Assembly: GCF_001895025.1 (NCBI RefSeq)
Contig: NZ_BCXI01000032.1
Coordinates: 1-64,000, forward strand
DNA length: 64,000 nucleotides
Reading direction: 5' to 3'
DNA from: Rhodococcus zopfii NBRC 100606 = JCM 9919
GTDB lineage: Bacteria; Actinomycetota; Actinomycetes; Mycobacteriales; Mycobacteriaceae
Under the pieces are notes generated by a model, which searched no databases, had not been told where the DNA came from, and saw only the letters and a program-made list of their open reading frames with translations. The position numbers and the translations under genes were made by a program. Of this stretch, positions 27,096-36,928 are shown piece by piece. The first letter of the stretch is position 1. Every line of letters begins with the position of its first letter.

Positions 27096-28127
27096 TCAGC
27101 CCGCGTAGAACGGCACCGGCGCGCACACCCGCACCGACACCGCGTCGCCGGCCCGGAGGTCGTCGACGCTGCCGCGCAGCGAGCGGATCGCCGCGCCGGG
27201 ACCGTCGACCCGCACCTCGCTGTGGGCGCCGCCGAAGGCGATGTCGCGGATCGTGAACGGCGAGTCGTCCAGTGCCGGTTCGACGGCGATCTGTTCGGGT
27301 CGCACCAGGATCCGGCCGGTGCCCCGGCCCGGGGCGATGAGCTGCACCTTCCCCACCGCCGTGTGGGCATGGTCGCCCTCGGCCTCGGCGTCGAGCACGA
27401 TCGCTTCGCCCACGAACTCCCCCACCGCGATCGATGCCGGAGTCCGGTACACCTCCTCCGGGGTCCCGGCCTGCGCGAGCCGGCCGTCGAGCATCACCGC
27501 GACCCGGTCCGCGATTGCGAGCGCCTCAGCCTGATCGTGCGTCACCAGCACCGCCGCAACCTGCTGTTCCCGCAGCAGGACACGCACGTCGGCGCGCAGG
27601 CTGGATCGCAGGCCCGCGTCGAGCGCGCTGAACGGCTCGTCGAGCAGCACCACCGCAGGCCGCGGCGCGAGCGCCCGGGCCAGCGCGACCCGCTGCTGCT
27701 GCCCGCCGGACAGCTCGCTCGGCTTGCGCCGCCCCATCCCGGCGAGGCCGACCAGATCGAGCAGTTCCTCGACGCGACGGGCCCGCGCGGCCCGCTGCCG
27801 GACCCGCGAGTCCCAGGTGGGCCGGGTGAGTCCGTATCCGATGTTGCGGGCGACGTCCAGGTGCGGGAACAGCGCTCCCTCCTGAGGAACCAGGCCCACG
27901 CCGCGGCGCTCGGGCGGCAGGTCGGTCACGGTTCTTCCGTCCGCGACGACCCGGCCGGCGGCGGCCGGGTGCAGGCCCGCGATCACCCGCAGCAGCGTGG
28001 TCTTGCCCCCGCCGGACGGACCGAGCACCGCGAGCAGATCGCCCCGCGGAACCTCGACGGACACGTCTGTGACGACCTCGGTGCGCCCGTAGCGGGCACA
28101 CACCTTGTCGACGGTCAGTCCGTTCAC
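27096..28127 (-). CDS. fbpC: Ferric-iron ABC transporter ATPase (FbpC-like)
   Basis: 343 residues. All ABC motifs are intact: Walker [12 protein letters not shown]-loop LVPQEG, signature [15 protein letters not shown], Walker [13 protein letters not shown] and switch histidine [11 protein letters not shown]. The C-terminal TOBE-type domain ([13 protein letters not shown]) is typical of the FbpC/PotA/MalK group. It drives import through the two-domain permease encoded just upstream in transcription order; its start overlaps the permease stop by 4 bases (ATGA). The iron assignment comes from the partner binding protein and the IdeR-like box ahead of the operon. Confidence 0.9.
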   Translation of the reverse strand: MNGLTVDKVCARYGRTEVVTDVSVEVPRGDLLAVLGPSGGGKTTLLRVIAGLHPAAAGRVVADGRTVTDLPPERRGVGLVPQEGALFPHLDVARNIGYGLTRPTWDSRVRQRAARARRVEELLDLVGLAGMGRRKPSELSGGQQQRVALARALAPRPAVVLLDEPFSALDAGLRSSLRADVRVLLREQQVAAVLVTHDQAEALAIADRVAVMLDGRLAQAGTPEEVYRTPASIAVGEFVGEAIVLDAEAEGDHAHTAVGKVQLIAPGRGTGRILVRPEQIAVEPALDDSPFTIRDIAFGGAHSEVRVDGPGAAIRSLRGSVDDLRAGDAVSVRVCAPVPFYAG

Positions 28128-29680
28128 TCCTCACCACCACTTTCCGCGTCGACGCGACCGCGCAGCAGCCGGCCCAGGATCAGCGACGGCAGCGCGGCGA
28201 TGAGCACGAGGATCACCGCATACGGTGCCGCCGAACCGTATTCGAGTGTTTCGGTGTGCTTCCACATGCCGGTCGCCAGGGTCTCGTGCCCGATCGGGAC
28301 GAGCAGCAGCGTCGCCGGAAGTTCCTTCGCGATGGTGAGGAACGCCAGTGCGCATCCGGCGACGACCCCCGGCGCGGCGAGCGGAATGGTCACCCGCAGA
28401 CCGGTGAGGAACCGGCCGCTGCCGAGCGTCGCCGACGCGTCCTCGAGTCCGGACGGGATCGCGGCGACCGCGGCATGGATGGATCCCACGGCGAGGGGCA
28501 GGAACAGCACGGCATAGGCGATCAGGAGCATCGGGGTGTGCTGGTACCACTGCGGCAGCAGCCGGATCCCGAAGAACACGAGCGCCAGGCCGACGGTGAT
28601 ACCGGGCAACGCGAAGCCGACGTAGGCGGCGCTCTCGGTGAACCGGGCCAACGGCGACGTCGAGCGGGCCGCGAACACGCCGACCGGCAGGGCCAGTGCG
28701 GTGGTCAGCAGGGCGCCGAGCGCGGCGACCCACAGTGTGTAGGCGGTCGCGGTCCAGATGGCGGACCAGTCGACCGACGCCTGCTGCGACTTCCACAACC
28801 AGCGGGCCAGCCCGGCGACCGGGACGCCCACGGAGACGGCGAGCACGGCGGTGAGGAAACCGACCGCCGGAAGCCGTCCGGTTCCGAGCGGCACCGCGCC
28901 CGGGGTGCGGGCGGCGCCGGAGCCGACGCGGGCGGTCGCGCCGCGCCTCACGCCGCGTTCCGACACGGTGAGGATCACCGCGAGCACGACCAGGACCAAT
29001 CCGAACACGGCGGCCGGGGTGCGGTCGAGCAGGCCACGGTAGCTGCCGTAGATCGCGAGGGTGAACGCCTCGTAGCGCATGAGCGCGACCGCCCCGAAGT
29101 CGCTGAGCGTGTACAGCGCGACGAGCAGTCCGCCGGCCGCCGCGGTGGGCCACACCTGCCGCAACGTCACCGTCAGGGTGGTGCGGATGCGGGAGCGACC
29201 CAGCGTGCGGGCCACCTCTTCCAGGCCCGGATCGATCGAGGCGAGAGCCGCCGCCACCGGAAGGTACACGTAGGGGAAGGACGCGCAGGTGAGCACGAGC
29301 GCCGCACCGACGAATCCCTCGAGCGCGGGGAACTGGGCGATCCAGACGAAGCCCGACACGTACGACGGGATCGCCAGCGGCACGCTGAGGGCGAGCGCGA
29401 ACCACCGGCGTCCGGGGAGATCGGTTCGGGTGGTGAGCCATGCGGCGGCCAGCCCCACGACGAGGCACGCGACGGTGACGGTCAGCGCGAGAATGCCGCT
29501 GCGCCACACCAGGTCGAGGGTGCGCTGCCGGAAGACCAGCGACCACACCCGGTCGGGTCCGTCGGCGAAGGCGCGCATCACCAGGTGGACGACCGGAGCG
29601 AGCGCGAACACGGCCACACCCAGCGCGGCCAGGGCCAGTATCGGTCGGCCGCGTCGGGCGCGGAGCGGAGCGGAGAGCAC
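28124..29680 (-). CDS. fbpB: Ferric-iron ABC transporter permease, fused double domain (FbpB-like)
   Basis: 518 residues with about twelve membrane helices arranged as two binding-protein-dependent permease domains in one chain. Each half carries an EAA-type loop (EEVARTLGRSRIRTTL near residue 180 and EDASATLGSGRFLTGLRV near residue 430) that contacts the ATPase. Internal duplication in one polypeptide is the usual layout of FbpB/AfuB ferric permeases. It is located in the cytoplasmic membrane between FbpA (2 bases upstream) and FbpC. The ATG at 29680 is used. Confidence 0.9.
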   Translation of the reverse strand: MLSAPLRARRGRPILALAALGVAVFALAPVVHLVMRAFADGPDRVWSLVFRQRTLDLVWRSGILALTVTVACLVVGLAAAWLTTRTDLPGRRWFALALSVPLAIPSYVSGFVWIAQFPALEGFVGAALVLTCASFPYVYLPVAAALASIDPGLEEVARTLGRSRIRTTLTVTLRQVWPTAAAGGLLVALYTLSDFGAVALMRYEAFTLAIYGSYRGLLDRTPAAVFGLVLVVLAVILTVSERGVRRGATARVGSGAARTPGAVPLGTGRLPAVGFLTAVLAVSVGVPVAGLARWLWKSQQASVDWSAIWTATAYTLWVAALGALLTTALALPVGVFAARSTSPLARFTESAAYVGFALPGITVGLALVFFGIRLLPQWYQHTPMLLIAYAVLFLPLAVGSIHAAVAAIPSGLEDASATLGSGRFLTGLRVTIPLAAPGVVAGCALAFLTIAKELPATLLLVPIGHETLATGMWKHTETLEYGSAAPYAVILVLIAALPSLILGRLLRGRVDAESGGEE

Positions 29681-29682
29681 GA

Positions 29683-30726
29683 TCAGATGAAGTCCAGTTC
29701 CTGAAGCAGCGCCTGGGTCTGCTCGAGCGACGCGAGTTCGGCGAGTTCGATGTCGGAGGTGCCGACCTCGGCGAGCGGACGCAGATCGTGCTTCGTCTCG
29801 ACGCCGGAGACGATCGGGTATTCGGAGGTCTCGTCGGCGAAATAGGTCTGCGACTCGGGCGAGAGCAGGGCGGCGACGAACTGCTGGGCCTGTTCCGGCT
29901 GATCGGTGGTCGCGAGGACAGCGGCCCCGGCGATGTTCACGAGTGCGCCCGGATCACCGGCCTGGAAGTAGTGGATCTGGACGGCGAGGTTGTCGGCACC
30001 CTTCTCCTCGGCGAGTCCGTACCAGTAGTAGTGGTTGGTCAGCCCGAGGGTGACCTGGCCGCTGTCGACACCCTCCATGAGCGGGCCGTTGCCTTCGAAC
30101 GCGACGGGCTCGTTGGCCTTGAACGCCTCGAGCCACTGCCGGGCACCGTCCTCACCGCGCGACACCCGCAGGCCGGTGACGAACGCCTGGAACGACGCGT
30201 TGGTCGGGGCGAACCCGATCTGTCCCTTCCACTTCGGGTCGAGCAGGCCGTCGATCCCGGTGGGCAGATCCTGCGGCTGCACCTTCTCGTCGTTGTAGAC
30301 GAGCACGCGGGCCCGGGCCGAGGTCGCCACCCAGGTGCCGTCGGCGGCCCGGTAGTACGGAGGCACCAGGTCGGTAACGGAGGCGGGCAGCGCCTCGAGC
30401 ATCCCCGCCTGGTCGAGGAGACCGAGAGCGCCTGCGTCCTGGCTGAACACGACGTCGGCGGGGGACGAGGCGCCCTCCTCGACGAGCTTGCCGGTGATCT
30501 CGGGGGTGCCGCCGTAGACGACCTCGATCGGGAACCCGAGCGTGTCCTCGAGCCGGTCGATGAGCGGCGCCACCAGGTTCTCGCTGCGGCCCGAGTACAA
30601 CGTCAGCGCGCCGCTGCCGTCCCCGGACTCGTCGGACGCGGTGTCGCTGTCACTGCCGCAGGCGGCGAGAACGGCCACCAGCGCCCCGGCCGTCAAGGCG
30701 GCGGCAATCCTGCGTCGAACGTGCAT
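29683..30726 (-). CDS. fbpA: Ferric-iron-binding lipoprotein (FbpA-like)
   Basis: 347 residues. A basic start and hydrophobic segment end in the lipobox VLAAC, so it is an exported lipid-anchored protein. The mature part is a class II periplasmic-binding fold: LTLYSGRSENLVAPLID at its start, and GLTNHYYWYGLAE, where the adjacent tyrosines match the dityrosine ferric-ion ligands of FbpA. ATG 30726 has AGGAGG six bases upstream; the longer frame start at 30753 has none. It is the first gene of fbpABC, and an IdeR-type box lies 47-65 bases upstream of this start, so the operon is probably repressed in iron-replete cells. Confidence 0.92.
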   Translation of the reverse strand: MHVRRRIAAALTAGALVAVLAACGSDSDTASDESGDGSGALTLYSGRSENLVAPLIDRLEDTLGFPIEVVYGGTPEITGKLVEEGASSPADVVFSQDAGALGLLDQAGMLEALPASVTDLVPPYYRAADGTWVATSARARVLVYNDEKVQPQDLPTGIDGLLDPKWKGQIGFAPTNASFQAFVTGLRVSRGEDGARQWLEAFKANEPVAFEGNGPLMEGVDSGQVTLGLTNHYYWYGLAEEKGADNLAVQIHYFQAGDPGALVNIAGAAVLATTDQPEQAQQFVAALLSPESQTYFADETSEYPIVSGVETKHDLRPLAEVGTSDIELAELASLEQTQALLQELDFI

Positions 30727-30772
30727 CCCGGACCTCCTGTTGTGAGCTGTCACCCACTCGGAACTTACAGGT

Positions 30773-30791
30773 TCAGGTCAGGCTAAGCTCA
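30773..30791 (-). promoter_or_regulatory. IdeR/DtxR iron box
   Basis: TCAGGTCAGGCTAAGCTCA matches the 19-bp IdeR/DtxR consensus TTAGGTTAGGCTAACCTAA at 15 positions. It is centred 56 bases upstream of the fbpA ATG, between fbpA and the end of amiA1, the expected place for iron repression. Confidence 0.75.
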
Positions 30792-30801
30792 GCCGGGCGT
30801 T

Positions 30802-31959
30802 TCACCCGGCGCCGAGGACGAGGTTCGTCAGCACTCGCACCCCCACCGGGAGCGCCCGCTCGTCGAGATCGAACGTGGGCTGGTGGATGTCGAGTTCCGG
30901 GCCCGTCCCGAATCCCACACCGAGCCGGCCCATCGCCCCGGGGACCTGCTCGAGGTACCACGAGAAGTCCTCTCCACCACCGGATTGCGGGGTGTCGGAC
31001 AGGGCGTCGGGGTCGGTCGCCCGAATCGCAGCCTCGAACATGCGCGCCGAGACCTCGTCGTTGACGACCGGGGGCACACCGCGGCGGTATTCCAGTTCGT
31101 AGCTGACTCCGGTCGGGGCGAGCAGACCGTGCACGACCTCGCGGACCATGGGTTCGAGCAGTTCCCACGTCTCGTGATCGCCGGTGCGAACGGTTCCGGC
31201 GAGCATCCCGGTGCGCGGGATCGCGTTCGGCGCCTTCCCCGCGCTGACCGCTCCCCAGACCATGACGGTGCCGGTGCGGGGATCGATCCGGCGGCTGAGC
31301 ATGCCGGGCAGGCCGGTGATGACGGTGCCGAGCCCGTAGACGAGGTCGCCGGTCAGATGCGGGCGCGAGGTGTGACCCCCCGGCGAATCCAACACCAGTT
31401 CGACGGTGTCGGCGGCGGAGGTGATCGCACCGACCCGCATACCGATCTTTCCCGCCTCCAGGCGCGGATCGCAGTGCAACGCGAAGATCCGGGACACGCC
31501 GTCGAGGCCGCCGGCTGCCACGACATCGAGGGCGCCGCCCGGCATGACCTCCTCGGCGGGCTGGAACACCAGCCGCACGCCGACGGGTAGTTCGGGCACC
31601 TCGTTCAGCGCGAGCCCGGTTCCGAGCAACACGGTGGTGTGGGCGTCGTGACCGCACGCGTGCGAAACCCCGGGGACGGTGGACGCGAACGGCAGCCCCG
31701 TCAGCTCCTGCATCGGCAGCGCATCCATGTCGGCGCGCAGTGCGATCCGGGGTCCCGTCGCGGGCCCGAGATCACAGATCACGCCGGTGCCGCGCGGCAG
31801 CACCTTCGGGTCGAGCCCGGCCGCGGACAGGTGCTCGGCGACGAACTCGGTCGTCGCGTACTCCTGACGGGCGAGTTCGGGGTTCGCGTGGATATGACGA
31901 CGCCATGCGGTGAGGTCCTCGGTGTGGTCCCCCAGCCACTTCTCGACATACCGGTTCAT
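30802..31959 (-). CDS. amiA1: M20-family amidohydrolase AmiA1-like
   Basis: 385 residues of the M20D (IAA-amino-acid hydrolase/HipO-like) group. Metal-site motifs are RADMDALPM, SHACGHDAHTT, the catalytic glutamates in FQPAEEVMPGGA, and HCDP; the C-terminal metal histidine is in LDIHQPTF. It hydrolyses N-acyl or peptide-like amides; the natural substrate is not known. The ATG at 31959 overlaps the amiB1 stop in ATGA, so the two are translated in series. It is syntenic with amiA1 (Rv3305c), although here the fbpABC operon is inserted between it and the lpdA region. Confidence 0.9.
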   Translation of the reverse strand: MNRYVEKWLGDHTEDLTAWRRHIHANPELARQEYATTEFVAEHLSAAGLDPKVLPRGTGVICDLGPATGPRIALRADMDALPMQELTGLPFASTVPGVSHACGHDAHTTVLLGTGLALNEVPELPVGVRLVFQPAEEVMPGGALDVVAAGGLDGVSRIFALHCDPRLEAGKIGMRVGAITSAADTVELVLDSPGGHTSRPHLTGDLVYGLGTVITGLPGMLSRRIDPRTGTVMVWGAVSAGKAPNAIPRTGMLAGTVRTGDHETWELLEPMVREVVHGLLAPTGVSYELEYRRGVPPVVNDEVSARMFEAAIRATDPDALSDTPQSGGGEDFSWYLEQVPGAMGRLGVGFGTGPELDIHQPTFDLDERALPVGVRVLTNLVLGAG

Positions 31960-33116
31960 CGGCGCGCGACCCCCTCGAGGAGACGATCCCGCTGGTCGGC
32001 ATCGGTCGCGACGCGGACCGCGGTCGCCGCGAGCGCCCGGGCTCCGTCGAGCACCGCCCGATCCGCGGACTCGGTGACACACGCGGCCGCAAATGCGGCC
32101 TGATGCGTGACCGCACCACCCGAATCGAGCCCGATGACCGGATGGATACCCGGCACCACATTCGTCACGTTTCCCATGTCGGTGCTGCCCAGCGGGCGCG
32201 CTCCTTCCTCCTCGACGGGCAGCGGTGCCCGTCCCATGCCGATGATCACCTCACGATATGCCTGCACCAGCCACGGGTCGGGAGTGAGTTCGGTGTAGGT
32301 GGGTGACACCGTCCGGATCCGGTGGGTGCAGCCGGTGGCCAGCGCCCCGGCCGTGAAGCAGTTTCCGGCGCGTTCGGACAGGTCGGCGAGCGAATCCGCG
32401 GTCGCCGCGCGCAGGTAGTACAGCAGCTCGGTGTGCGCCGGCACGATGTTCGGGGCGGTGCCGCCGTCGCTGACGATGCCGTGGATCTGCTGTCCGGGCA
32501 GCAGGTGCTGACGCAGCAGCCCGATCGCGACCTGGGCGACGGTCGCGGCGTCGGCGGCGTTGCGTCCGTACTCGGGTGCCGCCGAGGCGTGCGCCTCGCG
32601 GCCTTCGTAGGTGACGGCGATGTCCGCCAGCGCCAGCGAGGTCGCACCCGTGATGTCGAACGGACCCGGGTGCACCATCATCGCGGCGGCGACGTCGTCG
32701 AACACGCCGTGTTCGAGCATGAGAACCTTGCCGCCCCCGGTCTCCTCGGCGGGGGTTCCGATGACCCGCACGGTGATTCCCAGGGCGTCGGCGATCGCCG
32801 CGAGACCCAGACCCGCGCCGGCCGCGGACGCGGCGATGATGTTGTGACCGCAGGCGTGACCGATGCCCGGCAAGGCGTCGTACTCGGCGCAGATCCCGAT
32901 GACGAGATCGCCGCTGCCGAAGCGGGCGTCGAATGCCGTGGGCAGGTCCGCGATTCCGGTGCGGATCTCGAATCCGGCGCCGCGCAGAACCTCGACGACC
33001 TTCGCGGCGCTGCGGTGCTCGTCGAACGCGAGTTCCGGTTCCGCGTGGATCGAATGCGACAGGCCGATCAACTCGTCGGACGCAGCCTCGATCACCCTGT
33101 CCGCTTCGGTCGTCAC
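31956..33116 (-). CDS. amiB1: M20-family amidohydrolase AmiB1-like
   Basis: 386 residues, paralogous to the neighbouring AmiA1-like enzyme but with a divergent metal region: CAEYDALPGIGHACGHNIIA and IGTPAEETGGGKVLM, the pattern of the AbgB/PM20D2 subgroup. These act on N-acyl, p-aminobenzoyl or dipeptide substrates. GTG 33116 is chosen because the preceding in-frame extension to 33236 is low-complexity Ser/Arg shadow of the other strand. The Shine-Dalgarno is weak (CTGGAC). It is the first gene of the amiB1-amiA1 pair, corresponding to Rv3306c. Confidence 0.87.
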   Translation of the reverse strand: MTTEADRVIEAASDELIGLSHSIHAEPELAFDEHRSAAKVVEVLRGAGFEIRTGIADLPTAFDARFGSGDLVIGICAEYDALPGIGHACGHNIIAASAAGAGLGLAAIADALGITVRVIGTPAEETGGGKVLMLEHGVFDDVAAAMMVHPGPFDITGATSLALADIAVTYEGREAHASAAPEYGRNAADAATVAQVAIGLLRQHLLPGQQIHGIVSDGGTAPNIVPAHTELLYYLRAATADSLADLSERAGNCFTAGALATGCTHRIRTVSPTYTELTPDPWLVQAYREVIIGMGRAPLPVEEEGARPLGSTDMGNVTNVVPGIHPVIGLDSGGAVTHQAAFAAACVTESADRAVLDGARALAATAVRVATDADQRDRLLEGVARR

Positions 33117-33153
33117 ATCGTCCAGTCTGTCATGCCCGCCCGCGGTCCCAGCG

Positions 33154-33858
33154 TCAGCCGAAACGGAAGTTCGACTCGTCCGTCTTCGTCTCGAGCGCGG
33201 CGACGAGCGGCTCGTGCAGGCCGCGCTTGACGACACCGAGGTTCGCTCCGCGCGTGGAGATCAGGCCCGCGGCCCGCTCGACGGCCGCGGCCAGGACCGC
33301 GTCTCCGTCTACGGTGTGCGCGACGATTCCGGCGGCGAGCGCGTCGGAGCCTCCGTAGCGGCGGCTCGTGGTGACGGCCTCGACCGCCGTGCTGCTGCTC
33401 AGGCGGGTGCGCAACAGCGCCGACATCCCGACGGTGAACGGCATGCCGAGCTGCACCTCGGGCAGGCACCAGAAGCCGCGGTCGGCGCGCATCACGGCGA
33501 AGTCGTGGGTGAGCGCGAGCATCGCCCCGGCACCGAACGCGTGACCCTGGATCGCGGCGACGGTCGCGGCGGGGAAGGTCAGCATCCGCACGTACAGCGC
33601 GTGCACGGAATCGAGGTAGCCGGGCAGGTCGGCGAGGTTCGCGAAGATCCAGTCGGTGTCGAGGCCGTTGCTCCAGAACTTGCCGGTCGCGGCGGTCACC
33701 AGCGCGGCGGGGCCCTCGTGCGCCTCGACCTCGTCGAGCAGCGCGCCGATCTCGGCGAGCCGGTCGGGGTGGAAGCGGTTCTCGTCGACCTCCTGGTCCC
33801 GGTTGCCGAGGTACAGGACGAAGACGTCGCCGTGGCGTTCGAGGTATGGCATGGACAT
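33154..33858 (-). CDS. Enoyl-CoA hydratase/isomerase family protein
   Basis: 234 residues of the crotonase superfamily. The oxyanion-hole segments are AATGKFWSNGLD and AIQGHAFGAGAMLALTHD; the catalytic-acid region is FWCLPEVQLGMPF, with a glutamate at the position used by enoyl-CoA isomerases and hydratases. The closest flavour is the delta3,delta2-enoyl-CoA isomerase (ECI) type. It is transcribed away from punA; a strong palindrome lies just before its start and probably governs it. The ATG at 33858 has a second ATG two codons on and only a weak ribosome site. Confidence 0.85.
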   Translation of the reverse strand: MSMPYLERHGDVFVLYLGNRDQEVDENRFHPDRLAEIGALLDEVEAHEGPAALVTAATGKFWSNGLDTDWIFANLADLPGYLDSVHALYVRMLTFPAATVAAIQGHAFGAGAMLALTHDFAVMRADRGFWCLPEVQLGMPFTVGMSALLRTRLSSSTAVEAVTTSRRYGGSDALAAGIVAHTVDGDAVLAAAVERAAGLISTRGANLGVVKRGLHEPLVAALETKTDESNFRFG

Positions 33859-33872
33859 GAGGATAAACCCTC

Positions 33873-33892
33873 TTGCTACTCGCGAGTAACAA
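33873..33892. promoter_or_regulatory. 20-bp palindromic operator
   Basis: TTGCTACTCGCGAGTAACAA is a near-perfect palindrome, with one mismatched pair at position 4/17. It sits 15 bases upstream of the enoyl-CoA hydratase start and 26 bases before the punA start. The TTACTCGCGAGTAA core is the shape bound by TetR-type repressors of lipid genes in actinobacteria; the regulator itself is not in this window. Confidence 0.65.
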
Positions 33893-33917
33893 TCCGGTTG
33901 GCGTTAGTGTCTGCGCC

Positions 33918-34730
33918 ATGGGAGCACCCGACGCGATCCTCGATCCCCCCGCCGAAGCCGGGCGGGCCGCCGCCGTCCTCGCCGAGCGCTCCGGAGTGGC
34001 GGCGCACCCGGTCGCCGTGGTGCTCGGCTCGGGATGGCGCGCCGCCGTCGAACGGTTCGGGCCGACGGTCGCGGACGTGTCCATGAACGACCTGCCCGGC
34101 TTCACACCACCCACCGCGGCCGGCCATCCCGGAACCGTACACTCGGTCACGGTCGGACAGACGCCGGTGCTGTTGCTGTCCGGGCGCATCCACGCCTACG
34201 AGGGCCACGACCTGAGCAGGGTCGTGCACCCGGTGCGCACCGCGGTCGCAGCCGGCGCCCGCACCGTGATCCTCACCAACGCCGCCGGCGGCATCCGCCC
34301 CGACCTGACGGTCGGCGAGCCCGTGCTGATCGCCGACCACCTCAACCTCACCGGCCGCTCACCGCTGGTCGGCGCCCAGTTCGTCGATCTCGTCGACGCC
34401 TATTCCGCCGACCTGCGCGCCCTCGCCCGCGAGATCGACCCATCGCTCGCCGAGGGCGTGTACGCGGGTCTCCCCGGTCCGCACTACGAGACGCCCGCCG
34501 AGATCCGGATGCTGCGCACCCTCGGGGCCGATCTGGTGGGCATGTCCACGGTGCACGAGACGATCGCCGCGCGCGCCGCCGGCGCCCGCGTACTCGGTAT
34601 CTCGCTGGTGACCAACGCGGCCGCGGGCGTGACCGGCGAGCATCTCGACCACGCCGAAGTCCTGGCTGCCGGTCAGGCCGCGGCCCGCCGCATGGGTGAT
34701 CTGCTGCGCGAACTGGCGGGCCGGCTGTGA
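33918..34730 (+). CDS. punA: Purine nucleoside phosphorylase
   Basis: 270 residues, trimeric PNP/MTAP class. It cleaves inosine and guanosine (and deoxy forms) with phosphate to base plus (deoxy)ribose-1-phosphate. Motifs: VVLGSGW (phosphate loop), [36 protein letters not shown] and VGMSTVHE (base and ribose contacts), [15 protein letters not shown] 33918 is preferred over an in-frame TTG at 33873 that would lie inside the operator palindrome. TTAGTG about 8 bases upstream suggests a short or absent leader. Its stop overlaps the pmmB GTG start. It corresponds to Rv3307. Confidence 0.94.
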   Translation: MGAPDAILDPPAEAGRAAAVLAERSGVAAHPVAVVLGSGWRAAVERFGPTVADVSMNDLPGFTPPTAAGHPGTVHSVTVGQTPVLLLSGRIHAYEGHDLSRVVHPVRTAVAAGARTVILTNAAGGIRPDLTVGEPVLIADHLNLTGRSPLVGAQFVDLVDAYSADLRALAREIDPSLAEGVYAGLPGPHYETPAEIRMLRTLGADLVGMSTVHETIAARAAGARVLGISLVTNAAAGVTGEHLDHAEVLAAGQAAARRMGDLLRELAGRL

Positions 34731-36193
34731 GCCTGCGCTTCGGCACCGCGGGGCTGCGGGGGCCGGTCGGCGACGGGCCGGACTGCATGAACGTGCCCGT
34801 CGTCGAACGCACGACCGCCGGGCTCGCCGCCTGGCTCGACGCCAACGGGCACGGCGGCGGCACCGTCGTCGTCGGCCGCGACGCCCGAACCGGCTCTCCC
34901 GAATTCTTCTCCGCGGCAACGGAAGTCCTCGCCGCCGCGGGATTTCGGGTGGTCGCACTCCCCCGCCCCTTGCCGACACCGGTCACCGCGTACGCGGTGC
35001 GCACGCTCGGTGCCGTCGCCGGGGTGCAGATCACCGCGTCGCACAATCCCGCCGCCGACAACGGCTACAAGGTGTACGTCACCGGCGGCGCCCAACTGGT
35101 CTCCCCCGCCGACCACGAGATCGAAGCGGCGATCGATGCGGTCGGCGACGCCGTGACCCGCACACCCGTGACACCCTCGGGCGGGGATCTCGTCGAGCGG
35201 TACCTCGCGCGGGTCGCGACGCTGCCGCGGTCACCACATCGAAACGTGCGGATCGCGCTCACCGCGCTGCACGGGGTCGGCGGCGAGACCGCGGTCGCGG
35301 CGCTGCGGGCCGCCGGGTTCACCGACGTGCACGTCGTCGCATCCCAGTTCGCGCCGGACCCGGCGTTCCCCACCGTGGCGTTCCCCAACCCCGAGGAACC
35401 CGGCGCCACCGACGCACTGCTGGCGCTCGCCACCGACGTCGGCGCGGACGTCGCGCTCGCACTCGACCCGGACGCCGATCGCTGTGCGGTGGGGGTGCCT
35501 GCAGCCGGCGGCTGGCGGATGCTGCGCGGCGACGAGACCGGTGTGCTGCTCGGCGACCACATTCTCGCCGGAGCGCGCCCCGGAGCCCTGGTCGCGACCA
35601 CGATCGTCTCGTCCACACTGCTCGGGAAGGTCGCAGCCGCGCGCGGCGCCCGCTTCGCACAGACCCTCACCGGCTTCAAGTGGCTGGTCCGCGCCGGGGA
35701 GGGTCTGGTCTACGCGTACGAGGAGGCGATCGGTCACTGCGTCGACCCCGACGCGGTGCGCGACAAGGACGGCATCGCGACCGCAGTCGTCGTCGCCGAC
35801 CACGTGGCGGATCTGAAGGCGCGCGGTCGCACGCTGCTCGACGCGCTCGACGACCTGTACGCCGAATTCGGTGTGCACCTGACCGATCAGGTCGCGATCC
35901 GGGTCGCCGACCTCGCGCGGATCGGCCGGATCATGACATCGCTGCGGGCGGCGCCGCCGGCCGAACTGGCCGGCGAGGCGGTGCGCGTGACCGATCTCGC
36001 CCGTGCCGAGACACGGCTGCGGACCGACGCGCTCGTGTTCGAGGGCGCGACGGTCCGCGTCGTCGTCCGGCCGTCCGGTACCGAACCGAAACTCAAGTGC
36101 TACCTGCAGGCGATCGCGGCGGACGGACACCACGACAGCGCCGCCGGGACGCTGGCGGCGCTGCACGTGTGGGCAACCGGCCTGGCCGGTTGA
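34727..36193 (+). CDS. pmmB: Phosphohexomutase (phosphomannomutase PmmB type)
   Basis: 488 residues of the alpha-D-phosphohexomutase family. The four active-site loops are visible: catalytic phosphoserine in [17 protein letters not shown], the metal loop [10 protein letters not shown], the sugar-binding [11 protein letters not shown], and the phosphate-binding [12 protein letters not shown]. Linkage to punA suggests phosphopentomutase activity on (deoxy)ribose-1-phosphate as an alternative to mannose or glucose phosphates. The start is GTG 34727, overlapping the punA stop by four bases. The MspA-like gene converges 9 bases downstream. Confidence 0.92.
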   Translation: MSLRFGTAGLRGPVGDGPDCMNVPVVERTTAGLAAWLDANGHGGGTVVVGRDARTGSPEFFSAATEVLAAAGFRVVALPRPLPTPVTAYAVRTLGAVAGVQITASHNPAADNGYKVYVTGGAQLVSPADHEIEAAIDAVGDAVTRTPVTPSGGDLVERYLARVATLPRSPHRNVRIALTALHGVGGETAVAALRAAGFTDVHVVASQFAPDPAFPTVAFPNPEEPGATDALLALATDVGADVALALDPDADRCAVGVPAAGGWRMLRGDETGVLLGDHILAGARPGALVATTIVSSTLLGKVAAARGARFAQTLTGFKWLVRAGEGLVYAYEEAIGHCVDPDAVRDKDGIATAVVVADHVADLKARGRTLLDALDDLYAEFGVHLTDQVAIRVADLARIGRIMTSLRAAPPAELAGEAVRVTDLARAETRLRTDALVFEGATVRVVVRPSGTEPKLKCYLQAIAADGHHDSAAGTLAALHVWATGLAG

Positions 36194-36202
36194 TTCGGAT
36201 CG

Positions 36203-36928
36203 TCAGACCCGTTGCGGCACACCGTAGGTGACCACGGTATCGCCCTTGGCGGTAGTCGCCTTCGCGAACGGACGGACGGTGACGGGGCCGATCGCGCCGG
36301 ACACGGCGCCGTGCACCCCCGCGATGCGCACGGTGACGCCGCTACCGTCGAAGGCCAGATTCTCGACGATCGGCACCTCGGTGATCCCGCCGGGTTCGAG
36401 CTCCACCTCGATCTCCTGCTCGGGAATGATCGAGCCGCCGAGCTCGGCGTTGCTGCCCACCCCGAGACCGAGTCCGAGACTCGGGGCACCCCCATCGCCA
36501 GGGAATCCGAGATCCACGCCGAAGTCGACACCGCTGCCGACCCCCCAGTCGAGGCTGGGAGTGAAGATGTGCACGATCGCGCCGGGCAGCGCGACCGGAT
36601 AGCCGATCTGGTAGCCGAAGGTGAGCTTGGTGCCGGTGAACGAGTCGGCTCCCGGACCGGTGATCCGCACGGCGGCGACGCCGTCGTTGAAGAACTCGAC
36701 GCTGAGCGGTGAGCTGTCGAGCGGCGGGACCGACTGGATCGACGTGTCCGCCTGCAGGACTTCGATCGTCGCGCCGCCGTCGAGCGGCATGGACCGGGCG
36801 TTGTCGACAGCGGCTGCCGCGGTGCCCGGATTCACCATCATCGTCCACGCCGCGGCCACACCCAGCGCAGTGATTCGGAGGCCCCGTCGAGATTTCTCAG
36901 CGGAATTACGGACCATCGTGTACCCCAT
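36203..36928 (-). CDS. MspA-family porin
   Basis: 241 residues. The N-terminal signal peptide ends near PGTAAAAVDN. The mature part carries the MspA pattern: RSMPLDGGATIEVLQAD at the start, FTGTKLTFGYQIGYP (the conserved GYQIGYP core strand), and the C-terminal IAGVHGAVSGAIGPVTVRPFA. Such proteins form octameric goblet pores in the mycolic-acid outer membrane and admit small hydrophilic solutes. This supports a mycolate host. ATG 36928 is taken; an in-frame ATG at 36916 with GGGG in front is equally plausible. The upstream 216 bases to upp include a CCCGAATCGGG palindrome at 37075-37085. Confidence 0.9.
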   Translation of the reverse strand: MGYTMVRNSAEKSRRGLRITALGVAAAWTMMVNPGTAAAAVDNARSMPLDGGATIEVLQADTSIQSVPPLDSSPLSVEFFNDGVAAVRITGPGADSFTGTKLTFGYQIGYPVALPGAIVHIFTPSLDWGVGSGVDFGVDLGFPGDGGAPSLGLGLGVGSNAELGGSIIPEQEIEVELEPGGITEVPIVENLAFDGSGVTVRIAGVHGAVSGAIGPVTVRPFAKATTAKGDTVVTYGVPQRV

